A stretch of 59,145 nucleotides of DNA, taken from a virus. Positions 8,412 to 15,518 of the stretch are shown in pieces. A program made the translations under genes and the position numbers. The stretch spans positions 1-59,145 of IMG/VR virus record IMGVR_UViG_3300022841_000020; one strand, 5' to 3'. The notes under the pieces were generated by a model. It was not told the DNA's origin, ran no database searches, and was given only the letters and a program-made list of their open reading frames with translations. Position 1 is the stretch's first letter; the number at the start of each line of letters is the position of its first letter.

Positions 8412-8500
8412 GGCTATTTTTTATTAATTAGATAAATCGGTTATTCCGATTTATCTTAGTGACGTTCCTTTAAATTTCATAGTTTTAGTTTTAAAACATT
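8368..8500 (-). repeat. 133-bp leader repeat, copy 1
   Basis: Nearly identical to 9104-9236. It covers the last codon and stop of the upstream methyltransferase, a nine-codon mini-frame (MKFKGTSLR, stop inside the hairpin), an AAAGGAA purine block, a perfect 10-bp hairpin GATAAATCGG/CCGATTTATC (8431-8455), and the first 14-15 codons of the downstream methyltransferase. Confidence 0.9.
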
Positions 8501-9147
8501 GTTGGTTCTGTATTTTCTATTCTCTTTTTACTCATATCTAAATAAACTTTTTTAAGCTCTATGCCTATAAATTTTCTATTTAATTTAATACAAGCTATTG
8601 CTGTTGTTCCATATCCTAAAAAACAATCTAGTATTATTTCCCCTTCATTTGTGAAGTTTTTAATAAAATGTTCAGCAACTTCATATTTCATAACCGCCTT
8701 ATGTTCTTTTGGCATTGATGAATTAACAGATGTTGTAATAATATTTTTAGTATAAGTTTTATTACTTTTTAAAGGCTTATCCCCTAATATTAAAAAATAC
8801 TCAACGCTATTAGTAATTGCCTTTCCTCCTGCTGGCATTGGGTTTGATTTTTCCCAAATATGAATGTCTACTATTTTATTAGAAAAATGTCCTATAATAT
8901 TATATACATCTTTTCTATTGTAATAATTAGCCTGTATATTATAAATAACATGATTCTTAGTAACTCGTAAAAGTTCATTTATTACTTTTACATTCATACC
9001 AAACCAATCTACATTTACATCGTTAAATTCTTTATACTTATCGTTTCTTTTTCTGTTATAAGGTGGTGAAGTAAAAGAGGTGTCTATGCTTTTATCTTCT
9101 AGTGTTTTCATCACCTCTAAACAATCCCCTAATCTTAAATCTATCAT
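8491..9147 (-). CDS. orphan DNA methyltransferase (SPPY type)
   Basis: A 218-residue beta-class methyltransferase with motif IV 'TSPPYN' near residue 30 and motif I 'IILDCFLGYGTTAIA' near 170, followed by 'NRKFIGIEL'. SPPY is more typical of cytosine-N4 enzymes, so the target may differ from its neighbours. The enzyme is short, with a small target-recognition region of about 100 residues. The leader and first codons are duplicated in the 267-aa gene downstream. Confidence 0.83.
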   Translation of the reverse strand: MIDLRLGDCLEVMKTLEDKSIDTSFTSPPYNRKRNDKYKEFNDVNVDWFGMNVKVINELLRVTKNHVIYNIQANYYNRKDVYNIIGHFSNKIVDIHIWEKSNPMPAGGKAITNSVEYFLILGDKPLKSNKTYTKNIITTSVNSSMPKEHKAVMKYEVAEHFIKNFTNEGEIILDCFLGYGTTAIACIKLNRKFIGIELKKVYLDMSKKRIENTEPTMF

Positions 9148-9236
9148 GGCTATTTTTTATTAATTAGATAAATCGGTTATTCCGATTTATCTTAGTGACG
9201 TTCCTTTAAATTTCATAGTTTTAGTTTTAAAACATT
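9104..9236 (-). repeat. 133-bp leader repeat, copy 2
   Basis: Second copy of the element at 8368-8500, with the same hairpin at 9167-9191 and the same mini-frame. Differences are confined to a few bases within the coding end. A shorter related stretch (TTAAAGGAAGATCGCTAAG on the minus strand) also lies before the third methyltransferase. Confidence 0.9.
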
Positions 9237-9871
9237 ATTAATTGTTGCTGGTGTTGCTTAAGTCTTTTGTTGCCGTCATTAAAATAGTCTGTGTCTAGTT
9301 CACAAGTTACCAAGTCAAATCCTAAATTATGACATGCTATATCTAAACTTGCTGAACCTCTGTGAGTGTCAAGTATCTTATTCCCTTCTTTTGCATAGTT
9401 CATTAATAACCACTCATAAAGTTTAACAGGTTTTTGAGTTGGGTGTATTCTAACCTCTTTGTTTTTCATGTTTTGTTGCAACATTCCATTCCATCTAAAT
9501 TTGAAATTTCTTACCGCAGACTTAAAACTAGTATAAGCTAATTCACTATCGGCAAAATCTCCAGTATTATCTTTATCCCAGACTATCCAACAGCTACTAT
9601 CAAATGGTATTTTACTTATAAAATGATTTGCACCGAATATAATTTGATTTTTAGAAACTCTTTTTAACTCTGTGAAAAAACATACATCGGTAGGTTTTTT
9701 ATCCCAGTTTTTAGATGCGTATAGAGTAGGTTTTGCTTTTGAAACTCTAGAATGATTTTTAGCACCGTCTTCACCAATACCATAAGGAGGATCAACAATA
9801 GCCAAATCAAAGTAATCATCTGGATAACGCGCCATCATAATCATGTTATCTTCGTTTGTTGCTGTTATCAT
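9227..9871 (-). CDS. orphan DNA methyltransferase (DPPYG type)
   Basis: A 214-residue beta-class enzyme with motif IV 'LAIVDPPYGIG' near residue 28, 'HPTQKPVKLYEWLL' near 143, and a motif I variant 'ILDTHRGSASLDIA' near 165, in which the usual DPF/G.GS is DTHRGSAS. Probably adenine-N6 specific. First gene of the minus-strand operon that runs to the GroES gene; a full -33/-7 promoter lies 69 bases upstream. Confidence 0.83.
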   Translation of the reverse strand: MITATNEDNMIMMARYPDDYFDLAIVDPPYGIGEDGAKNHSRVSKAKPTLYASKNWDKKPTDVCFFTELKRVSKNQIIFGANHFISKIPFDSSCWIVWDKDNTGDFADSELAYTSFKSAVRNFKFRWNGMLQQNMKNKEVRIHPTQKPVKLYEWLLMNYAKEGNKILDTHRGSASLDIACHNLGFDLVTCELDTDYFNDGNKRLKQHQQQLIMF

Positions 9872-9939
9872 GATTTCTATTTTCTTAGCGATCTTCCTTT
9901 AAGTTACGTGTTACCGTTTGATTAAGTATCAATCCAATA

Positions 9940-9969
9940 CAAATCTAATATAAGTTTTCAAAAATACAA
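9940..9969 (-). promoter_or_regulatory. promoter of methyltransferase-RusA-GroES operon
   Basis: On the minus strand TTG (9967-9969), 19-bp spacer, TAGATTTG (9940-9947), followed by TATTG. This is a good match to the Bacteroidota consensus, and the only late-type extended element here with a -33 box at canonical spacing. Confidence 0.65.
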
Positions 9970-10295
9970 TATCAAAACCTACTTTTTATTATCCTTGACC
10001 TTTTTTGGATCATTCCATATTTACCAAAATATATCGGTAAAGTGACATTGACATAAGCCTCTTTAAGGCCATCAAAAGCTTCTATACTACGAGTATAATT
10101 AGGGGTTTCATTATTTTTTTATAACTTTTAAAAATCAGTAACATATATGATAGGAGATGATTAATTAATAGGAGATAATTAATTAGACTAGGTTGATTTA
10201 AATTAAGGTTGAACTAATTTTTTCCTCTTTTTTTTATCCTAAAAAACAATTTTGCTTAATCTCGTTTAATGCTAATCTAGTAGAAGTAACTAAAA
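9970..10295. other. non-coding stretch between convergent-free operons
   Basis: About 325 bases with no credible gene. It holds poly-T tracts and a direct repeat 'ATAGGAGATGATTAATT / ATAGGAGATAATTAATT' near 10150-10182 of unknown meaning. No terminator of the strong hairpin-T type is visible. Confidence 0.4.
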
Positions 10296-10718
10296 CTACT
10301 CATTATCGTTCTTCACGTACTTAGGAGCCTTTAAACTGTAAAACTTATTTACATACCTCGGGTTTAAAATAAACCACCTAGAGTCTAAAGTAGCTACCAA
10401 ATATTCCAGCTCCACAAACTTTCTAATAGCCTCACAAAATACTGGCCTACTACATATATCGACATACTCATTAGAAACTAAATGAACACACCCACTATTA
10501 AATACATTGTCACTTCTCTTTACCCTAGAGATAATTGCCACCATTAATTTAACCTCACTACCACTGCACTCTAATACCAATCCCTCCATCAAAAGATTGC
10601 TCATTCCAAACTTACCAGCATTGCTACTATACTTGTAACGCCACTTAATACCATCATAAACCCTATGCCTTTTATCCAGAAAATAATTCTCTATCATATC
10701 CATGCATTTTTTTTTCAT
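10296..10718 (-). CDS. winged-helix protein, possibly RepL-like replication protein
   Basis: The frame opens at a TTG at 10742, but the ATG at 10718 is the likelier start (140 aa). The C-terminal half has a winged-helix pattern: 'GCVHLVSNEYVDICSRPVF' helix-turn-helix, a recognition helix 'EAIRKFVELEYLV', then 'SRWFILNPRYVNKFY', which recalls the 'tyr..iNP' ending of RepL/plasmid Rep domains. Two 21-bp direct repeats lie 40-100 bases upstream, which would fit an iteron-binding Rep or an autoregulator. The assignment to replication is inference. Confidence 0.5.
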   Translation of the reverse strand: MKKKCMDMIENYFLDKRHRVYDGIKWRYKYSSNAGKFGMSNLLMEGLVLECSGSEVKLMVAIISRVKRSDNVFNSGCVHLVSNEYVDICSRPVFCEAIRKFVELEYLVATLDSRWFILNPRYVNKFYSLKAPKYVKNDNE

Positions 10719-10756
10719 AATCCAAATATTATCCGTAAGCAAAATGAATTCCTAAA

Positions 10757-10819
10757 TGTAAATTAAATTGACAGTTAGTGTATTTCAATATTCATAAGTG
10801 TAAAATAAATTGACAGTTA
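10757..10819. repeat. pair of 21-bp iteron-like repeats
   Basis: TGTAAATTAAATTGACAGTTA (10757-10777) and the same with one change (10799-10819), starting 42 bp apart, about four helical turns. They sit just upstream of the winged-helix gene. They could be operator or origin iterons. Confidence 0.6.
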
Positions 10820-11555
10820 TGACTTTGATTAACTATCTGTAAATCAATTAATCACAATCTTTTTACTGGGCTTAGAAGCATTTCAATATATATTGTTACT
10901 ATGAAGAAAGTGATTGTGCGCGTTTCTTATTCCCGTACAAAGAAAATATAAATATATTACACTACCAAAATTTCAGTATAAACTACTTATACGATAAGGT
11001 TCTGGGGATGGAATACTATATATGCGCAGCCGGGCGCACGAAGGAAAACCCGAATGTTAGACCCACGGGGCCTGATCCTAGTAGTGAAATCTTGAGATTT
11101 TCAGCTTTTTTTTGCTAAACTATTTCCTAAATCGTAGCCCTAACTACTACCTAATCTCAACAGGATAACAGCCCAAACCCCTTAAACCCTTGCTATTGCT
11201 GGTAAAATTATAATTGTTAGCCTAGTTTTCCCGACATCTTCCCGACAGTATCAAAACCCCTAGTTAATTGTCGAGATCTCGCCAACAAATCTTGAAGGAC
11301 CTAAACCAAGTTGAAAAGCTTTTGAAGCTGCAACCGTAAAACGTTCACACACTCAGGCGTTCAGTTCAATCCTTTACCTTTCCCCTCCTTCACCTTAAAA
11401 TTATTTAACCCCTTATATGTTAACATTTATCTTATTATTATATTTTCATCTCAATAAATAAAAATAAACCCTTGTAAACCCTTATAAACAGTACGTTATA
11501 AATAAAACTTATAGTTTGACTATAAAAATGTGCAAAATTTCAATGGGTTATAGTA
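10820..11555. other. long non-coding region, possible origin or attachment region
   Basis: No gene on either strand. Contents: a GC-rich island (about 11020-11085) with hairpin TGCGC/GCGCA (11023-11038) in otherwise AT-rich DNA; a tandem TTCCCGACA pair (11228-11247); decamers TAAACCCTTG at 11183-11192 and 11465-11474, and TAAACCCTTA at 11475-11484. The mix of short repeats suits a replication origin or recombinase arm sites, but nothing proves either. Confidence 0.45.
11228..11247. promoter_or_regulatory. tandem TTCCCGACA site (left copy)
   Basis: Two 9-bp TTCCCGACA motifs whose starts are 11 bp apart, the same arrangement as at 17972-17991 and 18167-18186. No gene start is near, so it may be a protein-binding site (repressor or integrase arm) rather than a leader RNA motif. 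Confidence 0.5.
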
Positions 11556-11585
11556 TTGTTATACCATTTATAGTGTGTACATTTG
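11556..11585 (+). promoter_or_regulatory. promoter of the accessory operon with overlapping operator
   Basis: TTG (11556-11558), 19-bp spacer, TACATTTG (11578-11585): an excellent Bacteroidota promoter. An inverted repeat GTGTG...CACAC overlaps the -7 box, a likely operator. The transcript would have a leader of about 220 bases before the first gene at 11814. Confidence 0.75.
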
Positions 11586-11755
11586 TCCACACGATAGAAA
11601 GAAGCCCACTATATATAGGGTATGAAATCCAGTAAGTTCATTGACATATTTATTTAATTCTGAGTTAGGGCGGTCCTAAACTGTGATGTACTACGATACA
11701 TTGATAAAACGGTTAGGGGCTTAGACTTATAAGGAATTAGATAAGACTTAAGACA

Positions 11756-11816
11756 AGCCTGCAGGACGTAGAGAATATTGCTGCAGGCATCTAACTTAAA
11801 TAAATTAATTATTATG
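11756..11816 (+). repeat. leader repeat with GCCTGCAG hairpin, copy 1
   Basis: About 60 bases ending at an ATG, nearly identical to 13143-13202. It holds a perfect 8-bp inverted repeat GCCTGCAG/CTGCAGGC (11757-11764 with 11781-11788) and the AT-rich run before the start codon. Confidence 0.85.
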
Positions 11817-11954
11817 AATGAATTAGCTAAAAAGATTTGCGAGTACAACGGACAATCAGGAACAACCAAGCAAATAGAAAAATGTATCAAAACATTTTCG
11901 GGAAGTCTTGAGCTTATGCAACAATTTGCAAAAGGTAGAATTAAGAACGCCTAA
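11814..11954 (+). CDS. small helical protein (46 aa)
   Basis: ATG lies at the end of the repeated leader. The 46-residue protein is helical, with two Cys (C9, C24) and a basic end (FAKGRIKNA); about residues 15-46 look like a single helix pair. Unknown family. Its leader is shared with the 165-aa gene at 13200, so the two may be co-regulated. Confidence 0.55.
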   Translation: MNELAKKICEYNGQSGTTKQIEKCIKTFSGSLELMQQFAKGRIKNA

Positions 11955-11968
11955 ACAACCACTAAACG

Positions 11969-11994
11969 CTTCGGGCCATTGGTTTGGCCCGAAG
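11969..11994 (+). promoter_or_regulatory. leader hairpin before 12012 gene
   Basis: Perfect 10-bp stem CTTCGGGCCA/TGGCCCGAAG with a six-base loop, ending 17 bases before the ATG and without a T run. It therefore looks like a translational or RNA-stability element, not a terminator. Confidence 0.6.
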
Positions 11995-12011
11995 TAACTA
12001 AATAAATAATC

Positions 12012-12197
12012 ATGAATAAAACTATTAAGTACTACCAACCGACAGTCTATTTTTTGTACTGGAATGATTTTTTTCAATTTTCAACAAATGATAGACAGAA
12101 AATAAGGAATTATATTAATGATAATATTTTCAATTCTTCAGTGTATAGAATAGATTCCAATATAGGAGAAAAAAACATAAATCAAAAAACATTTTAA
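12012..12197 (+). CDS. hypothetical protein (61 aa)
   Basis: Small aromatic-rich protein (YYQPTVYFLYWNDFFQF near the N-terminus) with a polar second half. It follows a strong hairpin and lies in the accessory operon. No recognised domain; not clearly membrane-inserted, because the aromatic stretch is interrupted by polar residues. Confidence 0.45.
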   Translation: MNKTIKYYQPTVYFLYWNDFFQFSTNDRQKIRNYINDNIFNSSVYRIDSNIGEKNINQKTF

Positions 12198-12218
12198 ACC
12201 CCAAATAAATTAAACACT

Positions 12219-12503
12219 ATGAAAACAGGACCCAACGCGCCATATGACCCTAAAATAATCATAACAGGCACAAACGCGTCAAACAAGAATTTCGCTAAAA
12301 CCCCTTCAGGATATACCCACACGCCAACGGGCGCAACTCTTGAGATATACCTAAGCAAAGGAGAGGAGGACGACCAAGGGAACATATTAGAACAAAATTT
12401 ATATCATGTTTTAGATTTTGACGGTGAGCAAATATCATGCGATTATGACGACTATGAGCAAGGCAAACACGCAATTTTGGACCATTACGAAATTGAAGAA
12501 TAA
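12219..12503 (+). CDS. hypothetical acidic protein (94 aa)
   Basis: Begins MKTGPNAPYDPKIIITG and ends in a strongly acidic stretch (CDYDDYEQGKHAILDHYEIEE). High acidity is common in antirestriction and DNA-mimic proteins, and the next gene is ArdA-like, but a DNA-mimic role here is only a suggestion. It starts 21 bases after the previous stop. Confidence 0.5.
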   Translation: MKTGPNAPYDPKIIITGTNASNKNFAKTPSGYTHTPTGATLEIYLSKGEEDDQGNILEQNLYHVLDFDGEQISCDYDDYEQGKHAILDHYEIEE

Positions 12504-12548
12504 ACAACCAACACGGGAAACAATACCAACCATTTTAAAACTAAAATT

Positions 12549-13133
12549 ATGAAAACAGTAAAAACAGAAGCAAGAATTTTTCTTACTGATTACGCAAGCT
12601 ATAACAACGGAAGCCAATTTGAGTTTGGCCATTGGGTGGATTTAGGCGATTTCGAAGACGCTGAGGAATTCAGCGAATATATAATCATTCACCTTCAAGA
12701 ATGCGACGAAAAAAGCCCAATAGATGAATACACTAAGAGAGAGGAGCCAATGTTCACAGATTTTGAAGGTTTTCCGGATTCATTATACAGCGAATCTTTG
12801 AGCGTTGATGACCTTCAGAAAATTTTTAATTATATCGATTTGGAATTTCCTGATGAAGATAATTTTGAAGACTGGATTCAATTACACAATGAATTTTGTC
12901 AAGAGCATAGCAGCGGAGCCGGAGAAATTTTTGAGAACGACGATGAATTTTTTGATAGGTTTTTCACAAAGCCACAGGACGCTGTGAGAGCTAGTTTCTA
13001 TGGCGATTATAGATTCATGGATGACTATGTAAAATTCGACGGGTACGGGAACCTTGAAAGCTTTGATACTCACAGACTAGATAGAGCTATTGATCAAAAC
13101 GAGATTATCAATTGGATATTAGAAAGTCTATAA
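12549..13133 (+). CDS. ardA-like: ArdA-like antirestriction protein
   Basis: A 194-residue, strongly acidic protein. The N-terminus 'ARIFLTDYASYNNGSQFEFG' followed by HWVDLGDFEDAEEF matches the ArdA domain-1 pattern (LTDLAAYN.G...GEWIDL), and 'PMFTDFEGFPDSLY' matches the 'D.EGF' segment. ArdA mimics bent B-DNA and blocks type I restriction enzymes. The C-terminal half differs from classical ArdA (GDYRFMDDYVKFDGYGNLES), so this may be a variant family. Co-occurrence with three orphan methyltransferases supports a role against host restriction. Confidence 0.65.
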   Translation: MKTVKTEARIFLTDYASYNNGSQFEFGHWVDLGDFEDAEEFSEYIIIHLQECDEKSPIDEYTKREEPMFTDFEGFPDSLYSESLSVDDLQKIFNYIDLEFPDEDNFEDWIQLHNEFCQEHSSGAGEIFENDDEFFDRFFTKPQDAVRASFYGDYRFMDDYVKFDGYGNLESFDTHRLDRAIDQNEIINWILESL

Positions 13134-13142
13134 ATTAAAAAC

Positions 13143-13202
13143 AGCCTGCAGGACGTAGAGAATATTGCTGCAGGCATCTAACTAAATAAATTAATTATTA
13201 TG
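13143..13202 (+). repeat. leader repeat with GCCTGCAG hairpin, copy 2
   Basis: Second copy of the 11756-11816 leader, shorter by one T. It again ends at the start codon. Conservation of both hairpin arms and the loop in non-coding DNA indicates selection or recent duplication. Confidence 0.85.
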
Positions 13203-13697
13203 GGAAATTACACATTAAGCACTTGTGAAAAATTAATAAACAAGTATGTAAACGAATACGACGCATTGCCAGAGGTAGTAAAAACCATTTTAAGCACCTT
13301 TGATTATAATAACGATTTATACAAAGAATGTGTAAAGATCGAAACCAAGTTAGCTAGCATAAATTACCAGTGTAATTATGGTTTAAGCGGTGAAATTTAT
13401 GATGTTAAGCCCCTTGTCAAATTTTCTAAATTCTTTGAGGTTGACGGATATTGGAAGGACGACAAAACAAGCTTCAGAGACGCTTTATTTTCTGTAGATG
13501 TTCCAGATATAGAGGCTGAAAAAATCAGCGATACAACCCTAATCAATGGCGTAATGGATTTAGATATTTCTCATTACGGCCTTGACGAATCAGAAATTAA
13601 GAGACTAATAGAAGAGGGGGCGGAGAACGATCAACTGGATTTTGTGATCACGGCTTACAAGCCTTTTTTTCCTAAAATAATTACTAGAAACCGTTAG
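13200..13697 (+). CDS. hypothetical protein (165 aa)
   Basis: A 165-residue acidic protein. The N-terminal 30 residues are helical (STCEKLINKYVNEYDALPEV), the middle beta-rich. I recognise no family. It is preceded by the duplicated leader and lies just after the ArdA-like gene, so it is a candidate anti-defence gene by association only. Confidence 0.5.
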   Translation: MGNYTLSTCEKLINKYVNEYDALPEVVKTILSTFDYNNDLYKECVKIETKLASINYQCNYGLSGEIYDVKPLVKFSKFFEVDGYWKDDKTSFRDALFSVDVPDIEAEKISDTTLINGVMDLDISHYGLDESEIKRLIEEGAENDQLDFVITAYKPFFPKIITRNR

Positions 13698-13747
13698 AGC
13701 GGTTAAAAATAGGTGTTAAGCTCTAAGCGTGGAGGGTTCGCCCTCCA
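13694..13747 (+). promoter_or_regulatory. two leader hairpins before 13775
   Basis: First stem TTAGAGC/GCTCTAA (13694-13700 with 13720-13726). Second TGGAGGG-TTCG-CCCTCCA (13730-13747), an ultrastable UUCG tetraloop. No T run follows, and the next ATG is 28 bases downstream. Confidence 0.6.
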
Positions 13748-13774
13748 GTCACATTAATTTTAAAATCACGGGAA

Positions 13775-13960
13775 ATGCACAAAAAATTCAACAAAAAACT
13801 TATGGAAAACTTCTTTCATAAACCAAGACGTTACCGGGGTAAAAAGACCCCAGAGAACGACAATTTAGGGAACCTAATGCAAAACTATCATTTCAGTATT
13901 GCAATACAGGAGAACAGTTCACAACTCAAGATCCAAGGCTTTATTTTATGGATCAACTAA
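13775..13960 (+). CDS. hypothetical small basic protein (61 aa)
   Basis: Starts after the UUCG hairpin; an inner ATG at 13802 gives a shorter form. Basic N-terminus (HKKFNKKLMENFFHKPRRYRGKK) and no known motif. Its end overlaps the upstream extension of the RadC-like frame. Coding status is uncertain and rests mainly on context. Confidence 0.35.
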   Translation: MHKKFNKKLMENFFHKPRRYRGKKTPENDNLGNLMQNYHFSIAIQENSSQLKIQGFILWIN

Positions 13961-13977
13961 TTTTAAAAAGCAAACCA

Positions 13978-14430
13978 ATGAAAACCTACAAAAAACAAAT
14001 CAGCCAATATTCACTCAAGAAAAACAAAACTGATATTAATTCTATCAAAATAAAGTGCAGCAAAGATGCCCAGAAATACGCAAGGCAATTTTATTTTGAT
14101 GATATAGATATTTTCGAAAGCTTTTTTGTCATCATGCTCAATAATGCCAATAATACTATTGGTTATGTGAAAATAAGCCAAGGAGGTATCACAGGCACTT
14201 TAGTTGATATTAGAATAGTGGCGAAGTATTGCGTTGATTCTTTGGCCGTATCTTGTATTTTGGTGCATAATCACCCTAGCGGCATAATAAAGCCGAGTCA
14301 ATCAGATAAGGAAATTACTATTAAGCTAAAAAAAGGACTGGATTTATTAGATGTGAAAATCCTTGATCACATAATTTTGTCACCCAAAGAAGATGAATAT
14401 TTCAGCTTCGGTGATGAAAATTTAATGTAA
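13978..14430 (+). CDS. radC-like: RadC/JAB-domain protein
   Basis: The frame opens at 13948, but MKTYKK at 13978 is the likelier start (150 aa). It contains the JAB/MPN metal-binding signature HNHPSG...S.SD (about residues 99-111), followed by 'LLDVKILDHIILSPKEDEYFSF', as in RadC-family proteins. These are frequent on mobile elements. Despite the name, a DNA-repair role is doubtful; a metalloprotease-like or anti-defence role has been proposed. It lies within the accessory operon. Confidence 0.8.
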   Translation: MKTYKKQISQYSLKKNKTDINSIKIKCSKDAQKYARQFYFDDIDIFESFFVIMLNNANNTIGYVKISQGGITGTLVDIRIVAKYCVDSLAVSCILVHNHPSGIIKPSQSDKEITIKLKKGLDLLDVKILDHIILSPKEDEYFSFGDENLM

Positions 14431-14469
14431 AACTATATATTTAATAATCAAAATCAAAAATTAGAAAAC

Positions 14470-14820
14470 ATGGGAATTCAAAATTTAAACTTCGAAAAAA
14501 ACTTTTTTGCAAACGTAGAAATTAAAGATCTTGAAAAATTAGGGTGGGAATTTGATCCTACTTATGAAAGTGTTGCAAATGCAAAGGATATTTCAGAAGA
14601 AGAAGCGAAGGCATGGGAAAATGAAAATTATCACGTTCAAATAAAAGTAGATGAAGACGGCAATACTCTATGGAGAACGGTTAACACAATTAAAGGTAAT
14701 AGTGGAATAGATGAAGGTTCAGACAGTGAAGAAACGGGAGATAATGAGCAAACAATCCTAGATCTTAAAAAACTTCACGAAGAAGGCAAGCTTTGGAATG
14801 AGGGAAATTTCATAGTATAA
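14470..14820 (+). CDS. hypothetical acidic protein (116 aa)
   Basis: A 116-residue acidic protein with Glu/Asp-rich helices (about residues 25-45) and a low-complexity acidic linker (DEGSDSEETGDNEQ, about 80-93). No recognised domain. The high acidity resembles its neighbours in this operon, so DNA-mimic or anti-defence functions are possible but unsupported. Confidence 0.5.
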   Translation: MGIQNLNFEKNFFANVEIKDLEKLGWEFDPTYESVANAKDISEEEAKAWENENYHVQIKVDEDGNTLWRTVNTIKGNSGIDEGSDSEETGDNEQTILDLKKLHEEGKLWNEGNFIV

Positions 14821-14834
14821 TATTATTAACAACC

Positions 14835-14878
14835 AGCGGAAGCCTAAGAAGCCATACGAGATCGCGACTCGTTCCGCT
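14835..14878 (+). promoter_or_regulatory. leader hairpin before 14902
   Basis: Bulged stem: AGCGGAA (14835-14841) with TTCCGCT (14872-14878), and inner ACGAG (14856-14860) with CTCGT. It ends 23 bases before the ATG, again without a T run. Confidence 0.5.
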
Positions 14879-14901
14879 ACTAATTTTAAAACTTAGAAAC
14901 A

Positions 14902-15120
14902 ATGAAAGTCACATTAAAAGAAGTATTCGAGAGCGGTAGCTGGATAATTACTAAGATTATCCAAGGTAGTGGACAACATAGAATAGATGCCAAGCGTAGA
15001 TTTCCAATATCGGATAAGAGTAGCTTCTTCAGCGAATGGGGTTCGGCTAAATATTTAGAGCGATTATCTTTTGAAAATTACAGTAAAAAACTCAGCGAAT
15101 TTAATTGTTATCAATATTAA
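14902..15120 (+). CDS. hypothetical protein (72 aa)
   Basis: Small mixed-charge protein; residues 10-30 (SGSWIITKIIQGSGQHRID) suggest a beta-hairpin. It ends two bases before a tiny membrane-protein gene and is preceded by a bulged hairpin. No family recognised. Confidence 0.5.
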   Translation: MKVTLKEVFESGSWIITKIIQGSGQHRIDAKRRFPISDKSSFFSEWGSAKYLERLSFENYSKKLSEFNCYQY

Positions 15121-15122
15121 CC

Positions 15123-15203
15123 ATGAAACCAGAAACTAAAAAAGATGTCTTATATTGGAGCATTATTATAATGCTAGGAGCCACAGTGATAATTTTATTA
15201 TAA
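15123..15203 (+). CDS. single-span membrane microprotein (26 aa)
   Basis: Starts two bases after the previous stop. A short charged N-terminus (MKPETKKDVL) is followed by one hydrophobic helix (YWSIIIMLGATVIILL) ending at the stop, so it would span the inner membrane with its N-terminus inside. Such microproteins are common before HTH genes in mobile elements; function unknown. Confidence 0.45.
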   Translation: MKPETKKDVLYWSIIIMLGATVIILL

Positions 15204-15214
15204 AAAAAAGGGGA

Positions 15215-15463
15215 ATGTCAGAAACAGAATATTCGGAAATAGAAAAAAATGATACAGATTTGGTTCAAAAAGTAGCTGCTCTAATAAGAACAAGGCGCGA
15301 AGAACTAGGAATGGGTCAAGTCCTTCTCTCACAATTAAGTGGAGTAGAAAGAGGTAATATTAGTAGGCTGGAGAGAGGTAAGCGCCCAGGACTCACCTTT
15401 GGTATAATTGTAAAATTATTCACTGCTTTAAAAATTGATTTTGCTGAGATTGACGATTTGTAA
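15215..15463 (+). CDS. XRE-family helix-turn-helix regulator (82 aa)
   Basis: The frame runs back to 15155, but the ATG at 15215, preceded by a purine-rich AAAAGGGGA, is the likely start. The core (residues 15-80) has the HTH_3 pattern: 'IRTRREELGMGQVLLSQLSGV' (given here only as landmarks IRTRREELGM and LLSQLSGV), recognition 'ERGNISRLERGKRPGLTF', then 'IVKLFTALKID'. It probably regulates the accessory operon, of which it is the last gene. A terminator follows directly. Confidence 0.8.
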   Translation: MSETEYSEIEKNDTDLVQKVAALIRTRREELGMGQVLLSQLSGVERGNISRLERGKRPGLTFGIIVKLFTALKIDFAEIDDL

Positions 15464-15479
15464 ATTAAAAAACCCATTA

Positions 15480-15518
15480 AAAAAAAGGCCCTCCGATTAT
15501 TCGGTAGGGCCTTTTTTA
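15480..15518. terminator. bidirectional terminator between XRE gene and lysogeny module
   Basis: AAAAAGGCCCT-CCGA-loop-TCGG-T-AGGGCCTTTTTT, a long near-perfect stem with A and T runs on both sides. The last codons of the minus-strand 135-aa gene lie within the stem. Confidence 0.88.

Noticed and set aside
11020-11085. GC-rich island as a tRNA or rRNA fragment
   Set aside because: No cloverleaf, CCA end or conserved tRNA box could be drawn; only a short 5-bp hairpin.
15155-15214. Upstream extension of the XRE gene
   Set aside because: It overlaps the 26-aa membrane protein frame, and a better start with a purine-rich leader is at 15215.
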